Shown here one piece after another: positions 8,109 through 15,619 of a stretch of DNA of 32,525 nt (its first letter is position 1; each line of letters begins with the position of its first letter). The translations under genes were made by a program, and so were the position numbers. The stretch is from Acidimicrobiia bacterium. GTDB lineage: Bacteria > Actinomycetota > Acidimicrobiia > Acidimicrobiales > Ilumatobacteraceae. The stretch is from contig RHCK01000001.1 of the NCBI GenBank assembly GCA_010030605.1, positions 1-32,525 on the forward strand, given 5' to 3'. Below the pieces are notes generated by a model, which saw nothing but the letters and a program-made list of their open reading frames with translations, was not told the origin of the DNA and did no database searches.

Positions 8109-8606
8109 GTGTCGAGCGAACGCGAAATCATGTCGTGGGAAATCTTCGGCGAGGCATCGCGCAAACTCGCACAGATGGTGGCCGACGATGGCTACGAAGC
8201 CGACATGATCCTGTCGATCGCTCGAGGCGGACTGTTGATCGGTGGTGCGTTGGGGTATGCGCTCTCGGTGAAGAACGTCTACACGATGAACGTCGAGTTC
8301 TACACCGGAGTCGACGAACGCCTCGAGGTGCCTCGCATCCTTCCCCCGGCTCCGGACTTCGTCGATCTCGCCGACGCGAAAATTCTCATCGCCGACGACG
8401 TGGCCGACACCGGACACACGTTGCGTAGCGTGCAGCAATTCTGCGAAGGCAAAGTGGGTGAGGTGCGCACCGCGGTCTTGTACGAAAAACCGCATTCGGT
8501 CGTGCAGGCGGACTATGTCTGGAAGCGCACCGATCTCTGGATCAACTTCCCCTGGAGCGACAAGGAGCCCATCGTTCGTCGTGACGGAGTCGCACTCGAC
8601 GCCTGA
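8109..8606 (+). CDS. phosphoribosyltransferase (PRTase type I fold)
   Basis: 165 residues. The PRPP-binding signature is clear at ILIADDVADTGHTL (about 92-105), with the PPi loop around SIARGGLLIG (36-45). Proteins of this shape include xanthine/guanine or hypoxanthine phosphoribosyltransferases and uncharacterised relatives; the C-terminal WINFPW stretch resembles Gpt/XPRT-like actinobacterial proteins, but the base cannot be assigned safely. It would catalyse base plus PRPP to nucleotide plus PPi in the cytoplasm. Start GTG 8109 follows GAAGGGAG at good spacing. Its stop abuts, tail to tail and without any gap, the stop of the FAD oxidoreductase on the other strand. Confidence 0.88.
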   Translation: MSSEREIMSWEIFGEASRKLAQMVADDGYEADMILSIARGGLLIGGALGYALSVKNVYTMNVEFYTGVDERLEVPRILPPAPDFVDLADAKILIADDVADTGHTLRSVQQFCEGKVGEVRTAVLYEKPHSVVQADYVWKRTDLWINFPWSDKEPIVRRDGVALDA

Positions 8607-10166
8607 TCAGTGGCGGCGCAGAATTCGCGCCGCACAGTGACGACCGCTGGCGCCCCAAATCCCCGCACCGGGGAACGTGGCCGCGCCGCACAAGAACAAT
8701 CCGGGAACGGAGGTTTCGTAACGCACCAGTTCTTGCGGCTTGCCGGACAACGCGGCCAACGGGCCGCCCGCGAAACTGGTGGCATGACCCTCGGGCATGT
8801 GGAAGTCCGACTCGTAGACGTCGGGGGTCATGGCGCGCCAGTCGGTCATGGACGCGATGGGATCGTTCGACAGCAATGACGAGTAGCGCTCGAGCCAGCG
8901 GCGAGGTTCGGGGGAGTCGCGCCACCCACCATTCAACGCATATGGGGTGAAGAGAGCCTCGAGGCTGAAGACGTGACGACCGGCGGCTGCCATCGTCGGG
9001 TCGAGCACGGTCGGGATGTTGGCGAAAAAGATGGGATTCTCGGCGACTCGTCCCGACGGAATGTCGAGGAACGCGCGGTGCATGTCGGCAACTTTGGGCA
9101 CGATCATCGTGGATGCCACCGATGGATCGAGGCCGAGCTTGGCGAACACGTCGTCGTCGACTTGTCGATAGCGAGGCACGTCGTCGATGACACCGTCGAT
9201 CTTGCTCTCATAGCCCTGTTGATGGGACTGATTCCGCCAGCGTTCGATCATCGGACCCGCAGCGGTTGGTGGATTCTCGAGCCATTCGAGCAACGTTCGA
9301 CGCGGATCGGCAGCGGACACCACGATGGGTGCATCGATCACGTCGCCGGATGCGGTTCGAACGCCGCGAACCTTGCCCTTCTCGATCATGATCGCCGTTG
9401 CCGGAGTGGAGAGGCGCAGGTTTCCTCCGAACGAGACGAACGACCGGAGTAGAGACTCGCTCAACATGCCGCTGCCGCCTCGCGGACGACCGACCGACGC
9501 AACGTGTCGGAACGCGAACGTCAGAGCTCCGAGGCCGGTTCCCGGAAGTTCGGGGGAGAGGCCCCACACGACGGGACCCGTGGCCAACGCCGGCGCGTAA
9601 ACCGACTCGTCGTCGAAGAACTGGCGCATGACGTCAGCCGCGCTCATTCGGCTCCATTGCAAGAGTCGTCGCGCCCCTCGTCCGCCTCGTGAAAGCACCG
9701 TTGAAACGAGTTTGTGGCGTTCGGGTCCGGCGGCGGCCGCATCGAGAACGAGGCGCGCCACCGGAACGGCGGCTTTCGCGTAGGCCCGGTAGGCGTCCAC
9801 CTGATGTGGATACGTCATGGCAAGACCCTCGAGCGTTTGCTCGACCGACTTCGTGATGGGCCACGCCGGTCCGCCGTCCCACGGAATATTGACTTGGTTG
9901 GGCTCGACCTCCAAATACTCGAGACCGTGTGCGGCGAGATCGAGCTCTTCCATCACCGGGGTCGTGCGAAACGTGATGTGATCGCAATTGCAGATGTTCA
10001 CCCGCGCGCCGGCGAACCCCACGGTCGATGAACAACCGCCCACGCTGTCACGGGCTTCGAGCAGCACCACCTTGCGACCGGCTCGGGCCAAATACGAGGC
10101 GGCGATCAGTCCGTTGTGACCGGCTCCGATGACGATGACATCGGCTTGGTCGACGTTGGGTCCCAC
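8607..10166 (-). CDS. FAD-dependent oxidoreductase, phytoene desaturase/PYROXD2-like (COG1233 type)
   Basis: 519 residues. The N-terminal Rossmann motif for FAD is VIVIGAGHNGLIAA (GxGxxG at 14-19), closed by the acidic E of LLEARDSVGG. The C-terminal FAD motif is PGLFLCGAATFPGAGIWGASG. The family includes carotenoid desaturases, retinol saturases and PYROXD2-like proteins of unknown substrate; the absence of neighbouring carotenoid genes argues against a pigment pathway. Start GTG 10166 is chosen because CAAGAT (10178-10173) lies 6 bases upstream; GTG 10184 would add six residues, and longer extensions would run into the divergent creatininase gene. The two divergent starts are only 34 bases apart. 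Confidence 0.85.
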   Translation of the reverse strand: MGPNVDQADVIVIGAGHNGLIAASYLARAGRKVVLLEARDSVGGCSSTVGFAGARVNICNCDHITFRTTPVMEELDLAAHGLEYLEVEPNQVNIPWDGGPAWPITKSVEQTLEGLAMTYPHQVDAYRAYAKAAVPVARLVLDAAAAGPERHKLVSTVLSRGGRGARRLLQWSRMSAADVMRQFFDDESVYAPALATGPVVWGLSPELPGTGLGALTFAFRHVASVGRPRGGSGMLSESLLRSFVSFGGNLRLSTPATAIMIEKGKVRGVRTASGDVIDAPIVVSAADPRRTLLEWLENPPTAAGPMIERWRNQSHQQGYESKIDGVIDDVPRYRQVDDDVFAKLGLDPSVASTMIVPKVADMHRAFLDIPSGRVAENPIFFANIPTVLDPTMAAAGRHVFSLEALFTPYALNGGWRDSPEPRRWLERYSSLLSNDPIASMTDWRAMTPDVYESDFHMPEGHATSFAGGPLAALSGKPQELVRYETSVPGLFLCGAATFPGAGIWGASGRHCAARILRRH

Positions 10167-10172
10167 CCGACC

Positions 10173-10194
10173 ATCTTGCCCCACGGGGTAACCT
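10173..10194. promoter_or_regulatory. divergent leaderless promoters: FAD oxidoreductase (-) and creatininase (+)
   Basis: On the minus strand CAAGAT (10178-10173) ends 6 bases before GTG 10166. On the plus strand TAACCT (10189-10194) ends 6 bases before GTG 10201. The two -10 hexamers are 10 bases apart, so RNA polymerase can hardly occupy both at once. Confidence 0.4.
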
Positions 10195-10200
10195 GCCGGC

Positions 10201-10977
10201 GTGTCGTCTCGCCATCTCTCACATCTTCGTGGTCCCGAAGTCGCCAAGGCACTGACCAAGGCGTCGGTCTTGGTTCAGCCGTTGGGCGCCATCGAACAGC
10301 ACGGACCACACCTTCCGTTGATCACCGATTTGGCGGTGGCCGAAGCCGTGGCCGAGGCGGCCGTTCCCGTGGCGGTCGAACGCGGCGTGGACGCGTGGTT
10401 GCTTCCGCCTCTCGCCTACACCAAGAGCAACGAGCACGCCTGGAACCCCGGAACGATCTGGATGTCCGCGCGCACCATGTTGAGCGTGATCGAGGATCTC
10501 GGTCGATGCGTGGCGGCGACGCCGGTTCGCAAATTGGTGTTCCTCAACGGTCACGGAGGGAACAGCGCGTTGGTGGCGATGGCGAATCGCGAACTTCGCC
10601 TGCAGTTCGGTCTGGAGACATTCCTCGCGCATCCGTCGATGCCCGCCGATCAGGGTGGCGGTTCGGCCCCGTCCGAACTGGGTATGGGAATTCATGGTGG
10701 GTCCGAAGAGACATCGCTGATGCTGCACCTTCGTCCCGATCTGGTGGACATGACGAAGGCCGTTCGTGCGGTTCCCGAGCATCTCGCCGAGAACAAGATG
10801 GTTCGCTTCGGTGGATCGGTGCAGTTCGGATGGTTGAGCAACGACTTCGGCGATCACGGCCACATCGGTGACCCCACCGGGGCCACCGCCGAGGCGGGAG
10901 CTCGCTTGTTCGCCGGTGCGGTCGAGTCATTCGCGTCCGCACTCGTGGAGATTTCCGCTTTCCGTCATCGGGGCTGA
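10201..10977 (+). CDS. creatininase-family amidohydrolase
   Basis: 258 residues, full family length. Creatininase-superfamily metal ligands are visible: GAIEQHGPHLPLITD gives Glu 32, His 34 and Asp 43; NGHGGN follows near residue 118, and the second Glu lies in HGGSEETS. The family hydrolyses cyclic or linear amides (creatinine, formamidopyrimidines, 3-dehydro-scyllo-inosose) and includes MftE of mycofactocin maturation; no other mycofactocin gene is near, so I do not call MftE. Start GTG 10201 is set by TAACCT ending 6 bases upstream. Its neighbour across the terminator is a THI5/SsuA-type binding protein, and a cytosine-deaminase-like gene follows 5.5 kb on, which hints at a small N-heterocycle as substrate (inference). 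Confidence 0.88.
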   Translation: MSSRHLSHLRGPEVAKALTKASVLVQPLGAIEQHGPHLPLITDLAVAEAVAEAAVPVAVERGVDAWLLPPLAYTKSNEHAWNPGTIWMSARTMLSVIEDLGRCVAATPVRKLVFLNGHGGNSALVAMANRELRLQFGLETFLAHPSMPADQGGGSAPSELGMGIHGGSEETSLMLHLRPDLVDMTKAVRAVPEHLAENKMVRFGGSVQFGWLSNDFGDHGHIGDPTGATAEAGARLFAGAVESFASALVEISAFRHRG

Positions 10978-10986
10978 GAAACGGAA

Positions 10987-11012
10987 AAGGGAGCCGGTTT
11001 CCCGGCTCCCTT
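10987..11012 (-). terminator. intrinsic terminator between creatininase and binding-protein genes
   Basis: A perfect 11-bp stem, AAGGGAGCCGG with CCGGCTCCCTT, encloses a 4-base loop. On the minus strand it is followed by TTTTCCGTTTC, so it best serves the binding-protein gene ending at 11059. On the plus strand the trailing sequence is not U-rich, but the hairpin could still help to end creatininase transcripts. Confidence 0.75.
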
Positions 11013-11020
11013 CACCTCAT

Positions 11021-11066
11021 CGTTTCGGTTGTCGGTCAGAGACCGTTTCGCTTGTCGGTCAGAGAC
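11021..11066. repeat. 23-bp tandem duplication across a stop codon
   Basis: Positions 11021-11043 and 11044-11066 are the same 23 bases with one mismatch (G/C at the eighth position). The second copy holds the last codons (Gly-Leu-stop) of the binding-protein gene; the first is a copy lying just past the stop. It reads as a recent local duplication and leaves the protein end unchanged. Confidence 0.85.
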
Positions 11067-12192
11067 CGATGTTCGAATCGATGAATTCGTTGGTGTAGAT
11101 GTCCTCGGCCTTCAGCTCCGCGGGCACGTCGAGGCCGGCGTCCTTCATCTGCTGGAGCACCTTGTTGGCACGGTCCATGTCGAAGTTGCCCAAGGTCTTG
11201 TCCGGACCGTTTCCGATCAGGCCCAATTCCTTCTGCGTCTTCTGCGAGAACGCGGCCACACCCTCGCCGTACACCCAGAAGTCGGCGTACTTGGCAACAG
11301 CGTCGATGATGATCGCATTGGCGCGAGCGCCATCCTTCGAGTAGTCGATGGCGGCCTGCTGAACGATCGGCACGAACTTCTTCAGACAGGGAGCGAGAGC
11401 TTCCTTGTCCTCGGCGCGAATCGCCAACGGGGCGGCGTAGATCTCGAAGCCGGCGTCATGGATGAGCTGGTAAGCGACATCCTTGCCCCAATCCTTGAAC
11501 TCGTTCTTGTACTGGTACGGCTCGGCCGAGGCGAATCCCTGCTGAGCGACCTTGCCGCCCTCGGAGATGAATCGGGCTGGTGAACCGTCGTACGACGCGT
11601 CGATCTGGTCCTTGGTGATGACGCCCTCAGCGACGAAAACGTCGAGGAACGAACCACCGGCGAACACGTTCAACGTGACTCCGGCCTTACCGAGATCTGC
11701 GATGGTCTTCACGTCCGGGTAGGTCTCGGGGTCCCACATCATGATCTGCGGGTTGATCTCGAGCGGAGCAACGACGGCGAGAGTCTTGATCGTGTCGTAG
11801 TTGAACGCCGCGTCATCGGTGCTGATGTATCCGAGCGTGATGCTGGTGTCGGTCGCCATCGTGGTGGACACGGGCGAGTAGCCGATCGCCGGACCACCGG
11901 TGCGGATCTCGAGATCGACGCCGGTGTCCTTGCCGTCGGTGTCGATGAGGCTTCCCGACACGATCTTCTTCTCGATGTCGACCGTGTAGTCGGCTCCCAT
12001 CATCTGGTACAGCGAGCCGTGCTCGGCCTCGGGGAACCAGTCGGTCTGGACGACGATCGTCGCCGGGCAATCAGCCGACAGCGAACCTTCCCCACCACTG
12101 GCGCCCGAGCTGCCACCATCATCTCCACCACACGCGGCGAGCGCGGTTGCGGCGACGATGGGCAGAACGAGTAGTCCTCGTGCTTTCCTCAT
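11059..12192 (-). CDS. ABC transporter substrate-binding lipoprotein, nitrate/sulfonate/THI5-like (NMT1/SsuA type)
   Basis: 377 residues. The signal peptide ends in a lipobox LAAC (Cys 21) followed by GGDDGGSSGASGG. The mature part begins VQTDWFPEAEHGSLYQMMG, as in THI5/NMT1-like proteins, where an early WxPxxEHxxxY segment lines the ligand pocket. Two further cysteines (SADCPA near 41 and APCLKKF) might form a disulfide. Family ligands include sulfonates, nitrate, riboflavin and pyrimidine thiamine precursors; the WFPEAEHG segment favours the pyrimidine/THI5 branch, tentatively. GGAGG before ATG 12192 is a strong Shine-Dalgarno. It is divergent from the cognate ATPase and permease genes and ends in the hairpin at 10987-11012. 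Confidence 0.88.
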   Translation of the reverse strand: MRKARGLLVLPIVAATALAACGGDDGGSSGASGGEGSLSADCPATIVVQTDWFPEAEHGSLYQMMGADYTVDIEKKIVSGSLIDTDGKDTGVDLEIRTGGPAIGYSPVSTTMATDTSITLGYISTDDAAFNYDTIKTLAVVAPLEINPQIMMWDPETYPDVKTIADLGKAGVTLNVFAGGSFLDVFVAEGVITKDQIDASYDGSPARFISEGGKVAQQGFASAEPYQYKNEFKDWGKDVAYQLIHDAGFEIYAAPLAIRAEDKEALAPCLKKFVPIVQQAAIDYSKDGARANAIIIDAVAKYADFWVYGEGVAAFSQKTQKELGLIGNGPDKTLGNFDMDRANKVLQQMKDAGLDVPAELKAEDIYTNEFIDSNIGL

Positions 12193-12213
12193 TTACATTC
12201 CTCCCCTTCAAGT

Positions 12214-12228
12214 ACCCGCGATTGCGGG
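12214..12228. promoter_or_regulatory. short inverted repeat in the leader of the binding-protein gene
   Basis: CCCGCGATTGCGGG forms CCCGC/GCGGG arms around GATT about 22 bases before ATG 12192. It could be an operator or a small leader hairpin in the binding-protein mRNA. The 12193-12453 divergent region otherwise shows an AT-rich patch (TTTTACGAAAA near 12290) but no structured riboswitch that I recognise; in particular no THI-box (TPP) consensus. Confidence 0.3.
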
Positions 12229-12392
12229 ATGACCCGAAAATAGCCGCTTGCGGACCATGGGTTGGACGAGATCCGTCATACGCACCGAAGTTTTACGAAA
12301 AGGAAATATCGCTGGGGATGGTTCGGGGATCGGTGCGACGAGTCGGTCAGTGGGGCGGAGCGGCGGTTCGGAGCCTGCCGAGGTTGGTCGGT

Positions 12393-12398
12393 TATGCT
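12393..12398 (+). promoter_or_regulatory. -10 element of the ABC ATPase/permease unit
   Basis: TATGCT at 12393-12398 is a good -10 and the same hexamer precedes the desaturase gene. It predicts transcription from about 12405, so the ATG at 12394 would lie inside the promoter and cannot be the start; GTG 12454 is left as the first usable codon. Confidence 0.4.
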
Positions 12399-12453
12399 CG
12401 GCGAGACGTCCGCGACGGATGTTTCCAACAGGGGTTCTCGGGGGGCCGACGAC

Positions 12454-13185
12454 GTGGCGACATTGACCTTCTCCAACATTTCGATGAGGTTCCCTGATGG
12501 AACCGAAGCGTTGTCGGACGTGTCGTTCGACGTGTCGCAGGGCGAATTCGTGACGATCGTCGGCCCGTCGGGCTGCGGAAAGTCGACCCTGCTCAAGATC
12601 GCGGCCGGCCTGTTGGACGCGACGTCGGGAACCGTCGATGTCGATCGCAGCGGAATCGGCTACGTGTTCCAGGACGCGACGCTCATGCCGTGGCGGACCG
12701 TTCGCCGGAACGTGGAACTTCTGGCCGAGTTGCACGGGGTCGACAAGGCCGAACGTGAGAAGTTGGCGAGTGAGGCGATCCAACTGGTGGGCCTCAACGG
12801 CTTCGAGAATCACTACCCGAAATCGCTGTCGGGAGGAATGAAGATGCGAGCCTCGCTGGCGCGCACGCTGACGATGAAGCCGCCGGTGTTTCTGTTCGAC
12901 GAGCCGTTCGGTGCGGTGGACGAGATCACCCGCGAGCGGTTGAACGAGGAAACGCTGAGGCTGTTCGAGGCCGAGCGTTTCGCGGGTCTTTTCATCACGC
13001 ACTCGATCAGCGAGGCAGTGTTCTTGTCGACGAAGGTGTATGTGATGTCGGCGCGACCGGGGCGCTTGGTGGCGTCGTTCGATGTGCCGTTCGCGTATCC
13101 GAGGAGCCCGGAGATTCGATTCGATCCGCGATTCGCGGAAATTGCCGGCGAAGTCAGCCACGCCCTGAGGGGAGCCCACTCATGA
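12454..13185 (+). CDS. ABC transporter ATPase, SsuB/TauB type
   Basis: 243 residues. ATPase of a nitrate/sulfonate/taurine-type importer. Walker A is GPSGCGKST (37-45), the Q-loop is YVFQDATLMPWRTV (the MPWRTV wording is typical of this subfamily), the signature is LSGGMKMRASLARTL, Walker B is VFLFDEPFGAVDE, and the H-loop is FITHSISEA. I choose GTG 12454 because the ABC domain begins at once and because TATGCT overlaps the alternative ATG 12394; the Shine-Dalgarno is weak in either case. The stop TGA (13183-13185) overlaps ATG 13182 of the mini-ORF below. It works with the permease at 13274 and the divergent binding protein. Confidence 0.88.
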   Translation: MATLTFSNISMRFPDGTEALSDVSFDVSQGEFVTIVGPSGCGKSTLLKIAAGLLDATSGTVDVDRSGIGYVFQDATLMPWRTVRRNVELLAELHGVDKAEREKLASEAIQLVGLNGFENHYPKSLSGGMKMRASLARTLTMKPPVFLFDEPFGAVDEITRERLNEETLRLFEAERFAGLFITHSISEAVFLSTKVYVMSARPGRLVASFDVPFAYPRSPEIRFDPRFAEIAGEVSHALRGAHS

Positions 13186-13277
13186 TTGTCCTAAATGCGA
13201 CAATTTGTCGCTTTTTGTACGTGCCAGAGGTATGTAAAGCGACAATTTGTCGCAATTTGGTCAGGGGGGCGGCATGA
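13182..13277 (+). CDS. 31-codon mini-ORF bridging ATPase and permease genes (possible leader peptide)
   Basis: ATG 13182 overlaps the ATPase stop (ATGA) and is preceded by GAGGGGAG, a strong Shine-Dalgarno. The frame stays open for 31 codons and its TGA (13275-13277) overlaps the permease ATG at 13274, again as ATGA. The peptide carries two ATICR segments because each copy of a repeated palindrome is read in the same frame. It may be a coupling leader, or the remains of an original ATGA junction split by insertion of a palindromic element. No family is recognised. Confidence 0.35.
   Translation: MIVLNATICRFLYVPEVCKATICRNLVRGAA
13197..13253. repeat. twin 15-bp palindromes GCGACAATTTGTCGC
   Basis: Identical copies of GCGACAATTTGTCGC lie at 13197-13211 and 13239-13253, centres 42 bp apart (about four helical turns). 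Each is a perfect 7+1+7 dyad. Flanks are also partly inverted (CGCTTT...GTAC against GTAT...AAAGCG), so the whole could fold as one long hairpin. The first copy, read as GCGAC-AATTT-GTCGC plus TTTTT, resembles a weak terminator. Operator pair, attenuator or small mobile repeat are the options. Confidence 0.8.
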
Positions 13278-14152
13278 GTTCGGTTGATTCGTCCGCAGTT
13301 GATACTGCCGCGGTTGCTTCGTCCGCGGTTGCTTCCTCTGGCAACGTTTCCACCAAGAAACGGTCCCGGTTCGACCTCCGGATCGTCCTTCCACCCGTTC
13401 TCACGGGCGGTCTGATTCTGGGCATCTGGTACTTCGTCAGTTACGTCATCTTGGACCCCAAGCGACGGTTCCTTCTGAAGCCGCCGCACGAGGTGTGGAG
13501 CGTCGGTTTCGCGAACGGCGACAACTTCTCGGAAATGATGGAAGGGCTCCTCGCCACGTCCAAGACCGCGTTCTGGGGTCTCCTGTCCGCCATCCTGCTC
13601 GGCTTCCTTCTCGCCGTCATCATGAGTCAGGCTAAGTTCGTCGAGCGAGCAATCTTCCCGTACGCCGTCGTCTTGCAAGCCATCCCGATCCTGGCCATCG
13701 TTCCGCTCATCGGCTTCTGGTTCGGCTACGGCTTCATGCCGCGCGTCTTCATCTGCGTGATCATCGCTCTCTTCCCGATCATCGTGAACACGCTGTTCGG
13801 CCTTCTGTCGGCCGACCAGGGCTTGCACGACTTGCTCACGTTGCACAACACGGGACGAGTCACCCGGCTCCGCAAGTTGATGTTCCCGGCCGCACTTCCG
13901 GCCGTGTTCGCCGGTCTGCGCATTTCGGCCGGTTTGTCGGTGATTGGCGCGATCGTCGGCGACTTCTACTTCGGCCAAGGCGAAGTTGGCATCGGCCAGT
14001 TGCTGAAGCGCTACGCCGCCCGACTCGAAGGCGAGCAACTGCTGGCCGCTGTGATCGTCTCCAGTGGTCTCGGCGTTCTGGTGTTCACCCTCTTCGGTTG
14101 GATCGCGAATCGAGTGGTCGGCAAGTGGGCCGCGGATTCGCGCGGCAACTGA
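13274..14152 (+). CDS. ABC transporter permease, SsuC/TauC type
   Basis: 292 residues, inner-membrane permease with about six helices. An unusual 30-residue N-terminal extension rich in Ser, Ala and Val precedes a basic patch (KKRSRFDLR) and the first helix (about 39-55). The EAA loop is visible around LHNTGRVTRLRKLMFPAALPAVFAGL, followed by GLSVIGAIVGDF, typical of the nitrate/sulfonate permease family. AGGGGGG stands just before ATG 13274. The gene follows the ATPase through the mini-ORF with ATGA junctions, so expression is probably coupled. It forms the channel for the ligand captured by the lipoprotein at 11059-12192. Confidence 0.9.
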   Translation: MSSVDSSAVDTAAVASSAVASSGNVSTKKRSRFDLRIVLPPVLTGGLILGIWYFVSYVILDPKRRFLLKPPHEVWSVGFANGDNFSEMMEGLLATSKTAFWGLLSAILLGFLLAVIMSQAKFVERAIFPYAVVLQAIPILAIVPLIGFWFGYGFMPRVFICVIIALFPIIVNTLFGLLSADQGLHDLLTLHNTGRVTRLRKLMFPAALPAVFAGLRISAGLSVIGAIVGDFYFGQGEVGIGQLLKRYAARLEGEQLLAAVIVSSGLGVLVFTLFGWIANRVVGKWAADSRGN

Positions 14153-14209
14153 TCGACGTTTCGCTCCACCTGCCGGAGATCGGCACGACCTCTCAGCCAG
14201 CGCGATCTT

Positions 14210-15262
14210 TCAGGATGACGCGGTCTTGCCGACGTAGCCGGGGGTCAGCGCGTACGAACGATCCGTCTGCTGACGCTTGATCGCCGGAAGTATCACCTTG
14301 TACGCCGCCCACATGTTGGGGAACGGAGTGGGCAAATCGTCGCCGATGAGGCGATGCAGTTTCGGCAAAGCGTGATACGGAACCGATGGGTACATGTGGT
14401 GCTCGAGGTGATAGTTCATGTTCAGGTAGAGGAAACGCCATACCCGGTTCATGTACACGGTGCGCGTGTTCATTCGATGATCGAGAACGTCCTCGTGTAG
14501 TCCGGCGTGCTGAGTGGTTCCGAAAACCACCAACAGCCAGCGTCCGTAGAGCGAAGGAAGGCCCACGAGCACGAGTGGTAGCAACGAACCACTCACCACG
14601 GCCACGGCGATGACCGCAGCCCAGATCGCCAGATGAACCCGGCCCCACAGAATGGCTCGTGAAGCTTCGCGCGGCGGAACGAAGTTGGCCTCCTCGGGGT
14701 GCAGTCGGCCCATCAGATTGTGCGCGTACTTGCCGAACTCCTTCATCGCGCTCAGGACGCCGAACATCTCGAGTCCGATTTTCCAGAACGGCGTCGGCCG
14801 GGGGTAAGCGATCTCGGCATCACGACCGACGATGATCGTGTCGGCATGATGGCGGTTGTGGCTCCAACGCCACGACACGGGTTCTCGCATGTCCATGAAC
14901 GACGCCAGGTGGTACACCACGAGATTCGCCGCTTTGGATTTGAATGCCGTTCGATGACCGCACTCGTGCCAGCGCGCATCAGACGCCGAGCCGTAGAGAG
15001 TCCCGTACACGAACATTGCCGGCAGTGTCCACCACGAGAGCCACGTGAGCACCAGCCACGCGCCGCTCGCCACCAGCAGAACGAGCCACAGGATGGTGTC
15101 CAACGTTGCCCGTTGGTTGCTGCGTTGCATGAGCGCCAACAGTTCGTCTCGGTCCACGGGGCTGCGATACCAGTCGGCCCCCGCCAAGCCGGATTGCTCG
15201 GCTGCCGGCCCCTCGGGTCCCGTGAGGCGATAGTCGCGTGTCGCGTTCGTGTTCGAAGTCAT
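14210..15262 (-). CDS. membrane fatty acid desaturase
   Basis: 350 residues, di-iron membrane desaturase/hydroxylase. The three histidine boxes are present: HECGH (99-103), HNRHH (135-139) and HLEHH (285-289), the last followed by MYPSVPYHALPKLH. Hydrophobic segments lie at about 55-90 and 212-248. It would introduce a double bond into, or hydroxylate, an acyl chain at the membrane; regiochemistry is not readable. Of two consecutive ATGs, 15262 lies at better spacing from GGGGGA; ATG 15265 would add one Met. A TATGCT -10 is found about 20 bases upstream on the minus strand. Divergent from the small TIGR03792-like gene. The 57 bases after permease stop 14152 hold nothing I recognise. Confidence 0.9.
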   Translation of the reverse strand: MTSNTNATRDYRLTGPEGPAAEQSGLAGADWYRSPVDRDELLALMQRSNQRATLDTILWLVLLVASGAWLVLTWLSWWTLPAMFVYGTLYGSASDARWHECGHRTAFKSKAANLVVYHLASFMDMREPVSWRWSHNRHHADTIIVGRDAEIAYPRPTPFWKIGLEMFGVLSAMKEFGKYAHNLMGRLHPEEANFVPPREASRAILWGRVHLAIWAAVIAVAVVSGSLLPLVLVGLPSLYGRWLLVVFGTTQHAGLHEDVLDHRMNTRTVYMNRVWRFLYLNMNYHLEHHMYPSVPYHALPKLHRLIGDDLPTPFPNMWAAYKVILPAIKRQQTDRSYALTPGYVGKTASS

Positions 15263-15315
15263 CATTCCCCCGCACGCGAGCATAGGGTTCGCTTCATCGG
15301 GTGCGCACGTATCGG

Positions 15316-15321
15316 TAGAGT
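15316..15321 (+). promoter_or_regulatory. -10 element, leaderless start of the TIGR03792-like gene
   Basis: TAGAGT ends 7 bases before GTG 15329. The spacing matches other presumed leaderless genes here and supports this GTG over the in-frame GTG 15335. Confidence 0.35.
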
Positions 15322-15328
15322 CCCGGAC

Positions 15329-15619
15329 GTGGTTGTGGAATGGCTCACCTTCAAGGTGACTCCCGAGGAGCGGTCCGTGTGGATGGCTCGCGAGGAGGAA
15401 GTCTGGAGCCGATTCCTGGAGGGTTGCGACGGTTTCATTCGCAAGCAAATGTGGATCGAAGAGCGCGAGCCGAACGAGATTCACGCGGTGATCTGGTGGG
15501 AGAGTCGCGAACTTTGGAAGCGGATCACGCCCGAACAGGTCGACGAAGTCGATCGTCGCATGGGAGACCTGTGGCGCGACTGCACGATGTTGGTGTACGA
15601 CGTCGCGCGCGACTGTTGA
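15329..15619 (+). CDS. TIGR03792-like small protein (ferredoxin-like/ABM-type fold likely)
   Basis: 96 residues beginning VVVEWLTFKVTPE. It resembles the TIGR03792 family, known mainly from cyanobacteria: VEWL...V near the start, an E/D-x-W-centre around EEEVWSRFLEGCDGFIRKQMWIEE, and VIWWESRELWKRI. Such proteins are predicted to adopt the dimeric alpha/beta-barrel of antibiotic-biosynthesis monooxygenases, but no activity is established. The start is placed by TAGAGT 7 bases upstream. Divergent from the desaturase (66 bases between starts) and tail to tail, without a gap, with the LLM oxidoreductase ending at 15620. Confidence 0.7.
   Translation: MVVEWLTFKVTPEERSVWMAREEEVWSRFLEGCDGFIRKQMWIEEREPNEIHAVIWWESRELWKRITPEQVDEVDRRMGDLWRDCTMLVYDVARDC

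Noticed and set aside
8607..10166. FAD oxidoreductase as a carotenoid phytoene desaturase
   Set aside because: No crtB, crtE or other carotenoid gene is present in the window; the general PYROXD2-like label is safer.
10201..10977. Creatininase gene as MftE of a mycofactocin cluster
   Set aside because: No mftA, mftB, mftC, mftD or mftF gene is nearby, and the adjacent genes are an FAD oxidoreductase and an ABC importer.
12394..12453. ATG 12394 as start of the SsuB-type ATPase
   Set aside because: It overlaps the likely -10 TATGCT, and the extra 20 residues have no counterpart in the ABC domain; GTG 12454 is preferred, though the Shine-Dalgarno is weak.
12193..12453. TPP (THI-box) or other riboswitch before the THI5-like transporter
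   Set aside because: I could not find the conserved TPP riboswitch core words or a convincing multi-helix fold; only a short inverted repeat is present.
13197..13216. GCGAC-AATTT-GTCGC plus TTTTT as a genuine terminator inside the ABC operon
   Set aside because: The stem is only 5 bp, and a terminator between ATPase and permease would cut an operon that needs both; kept only as a possible attenuator.
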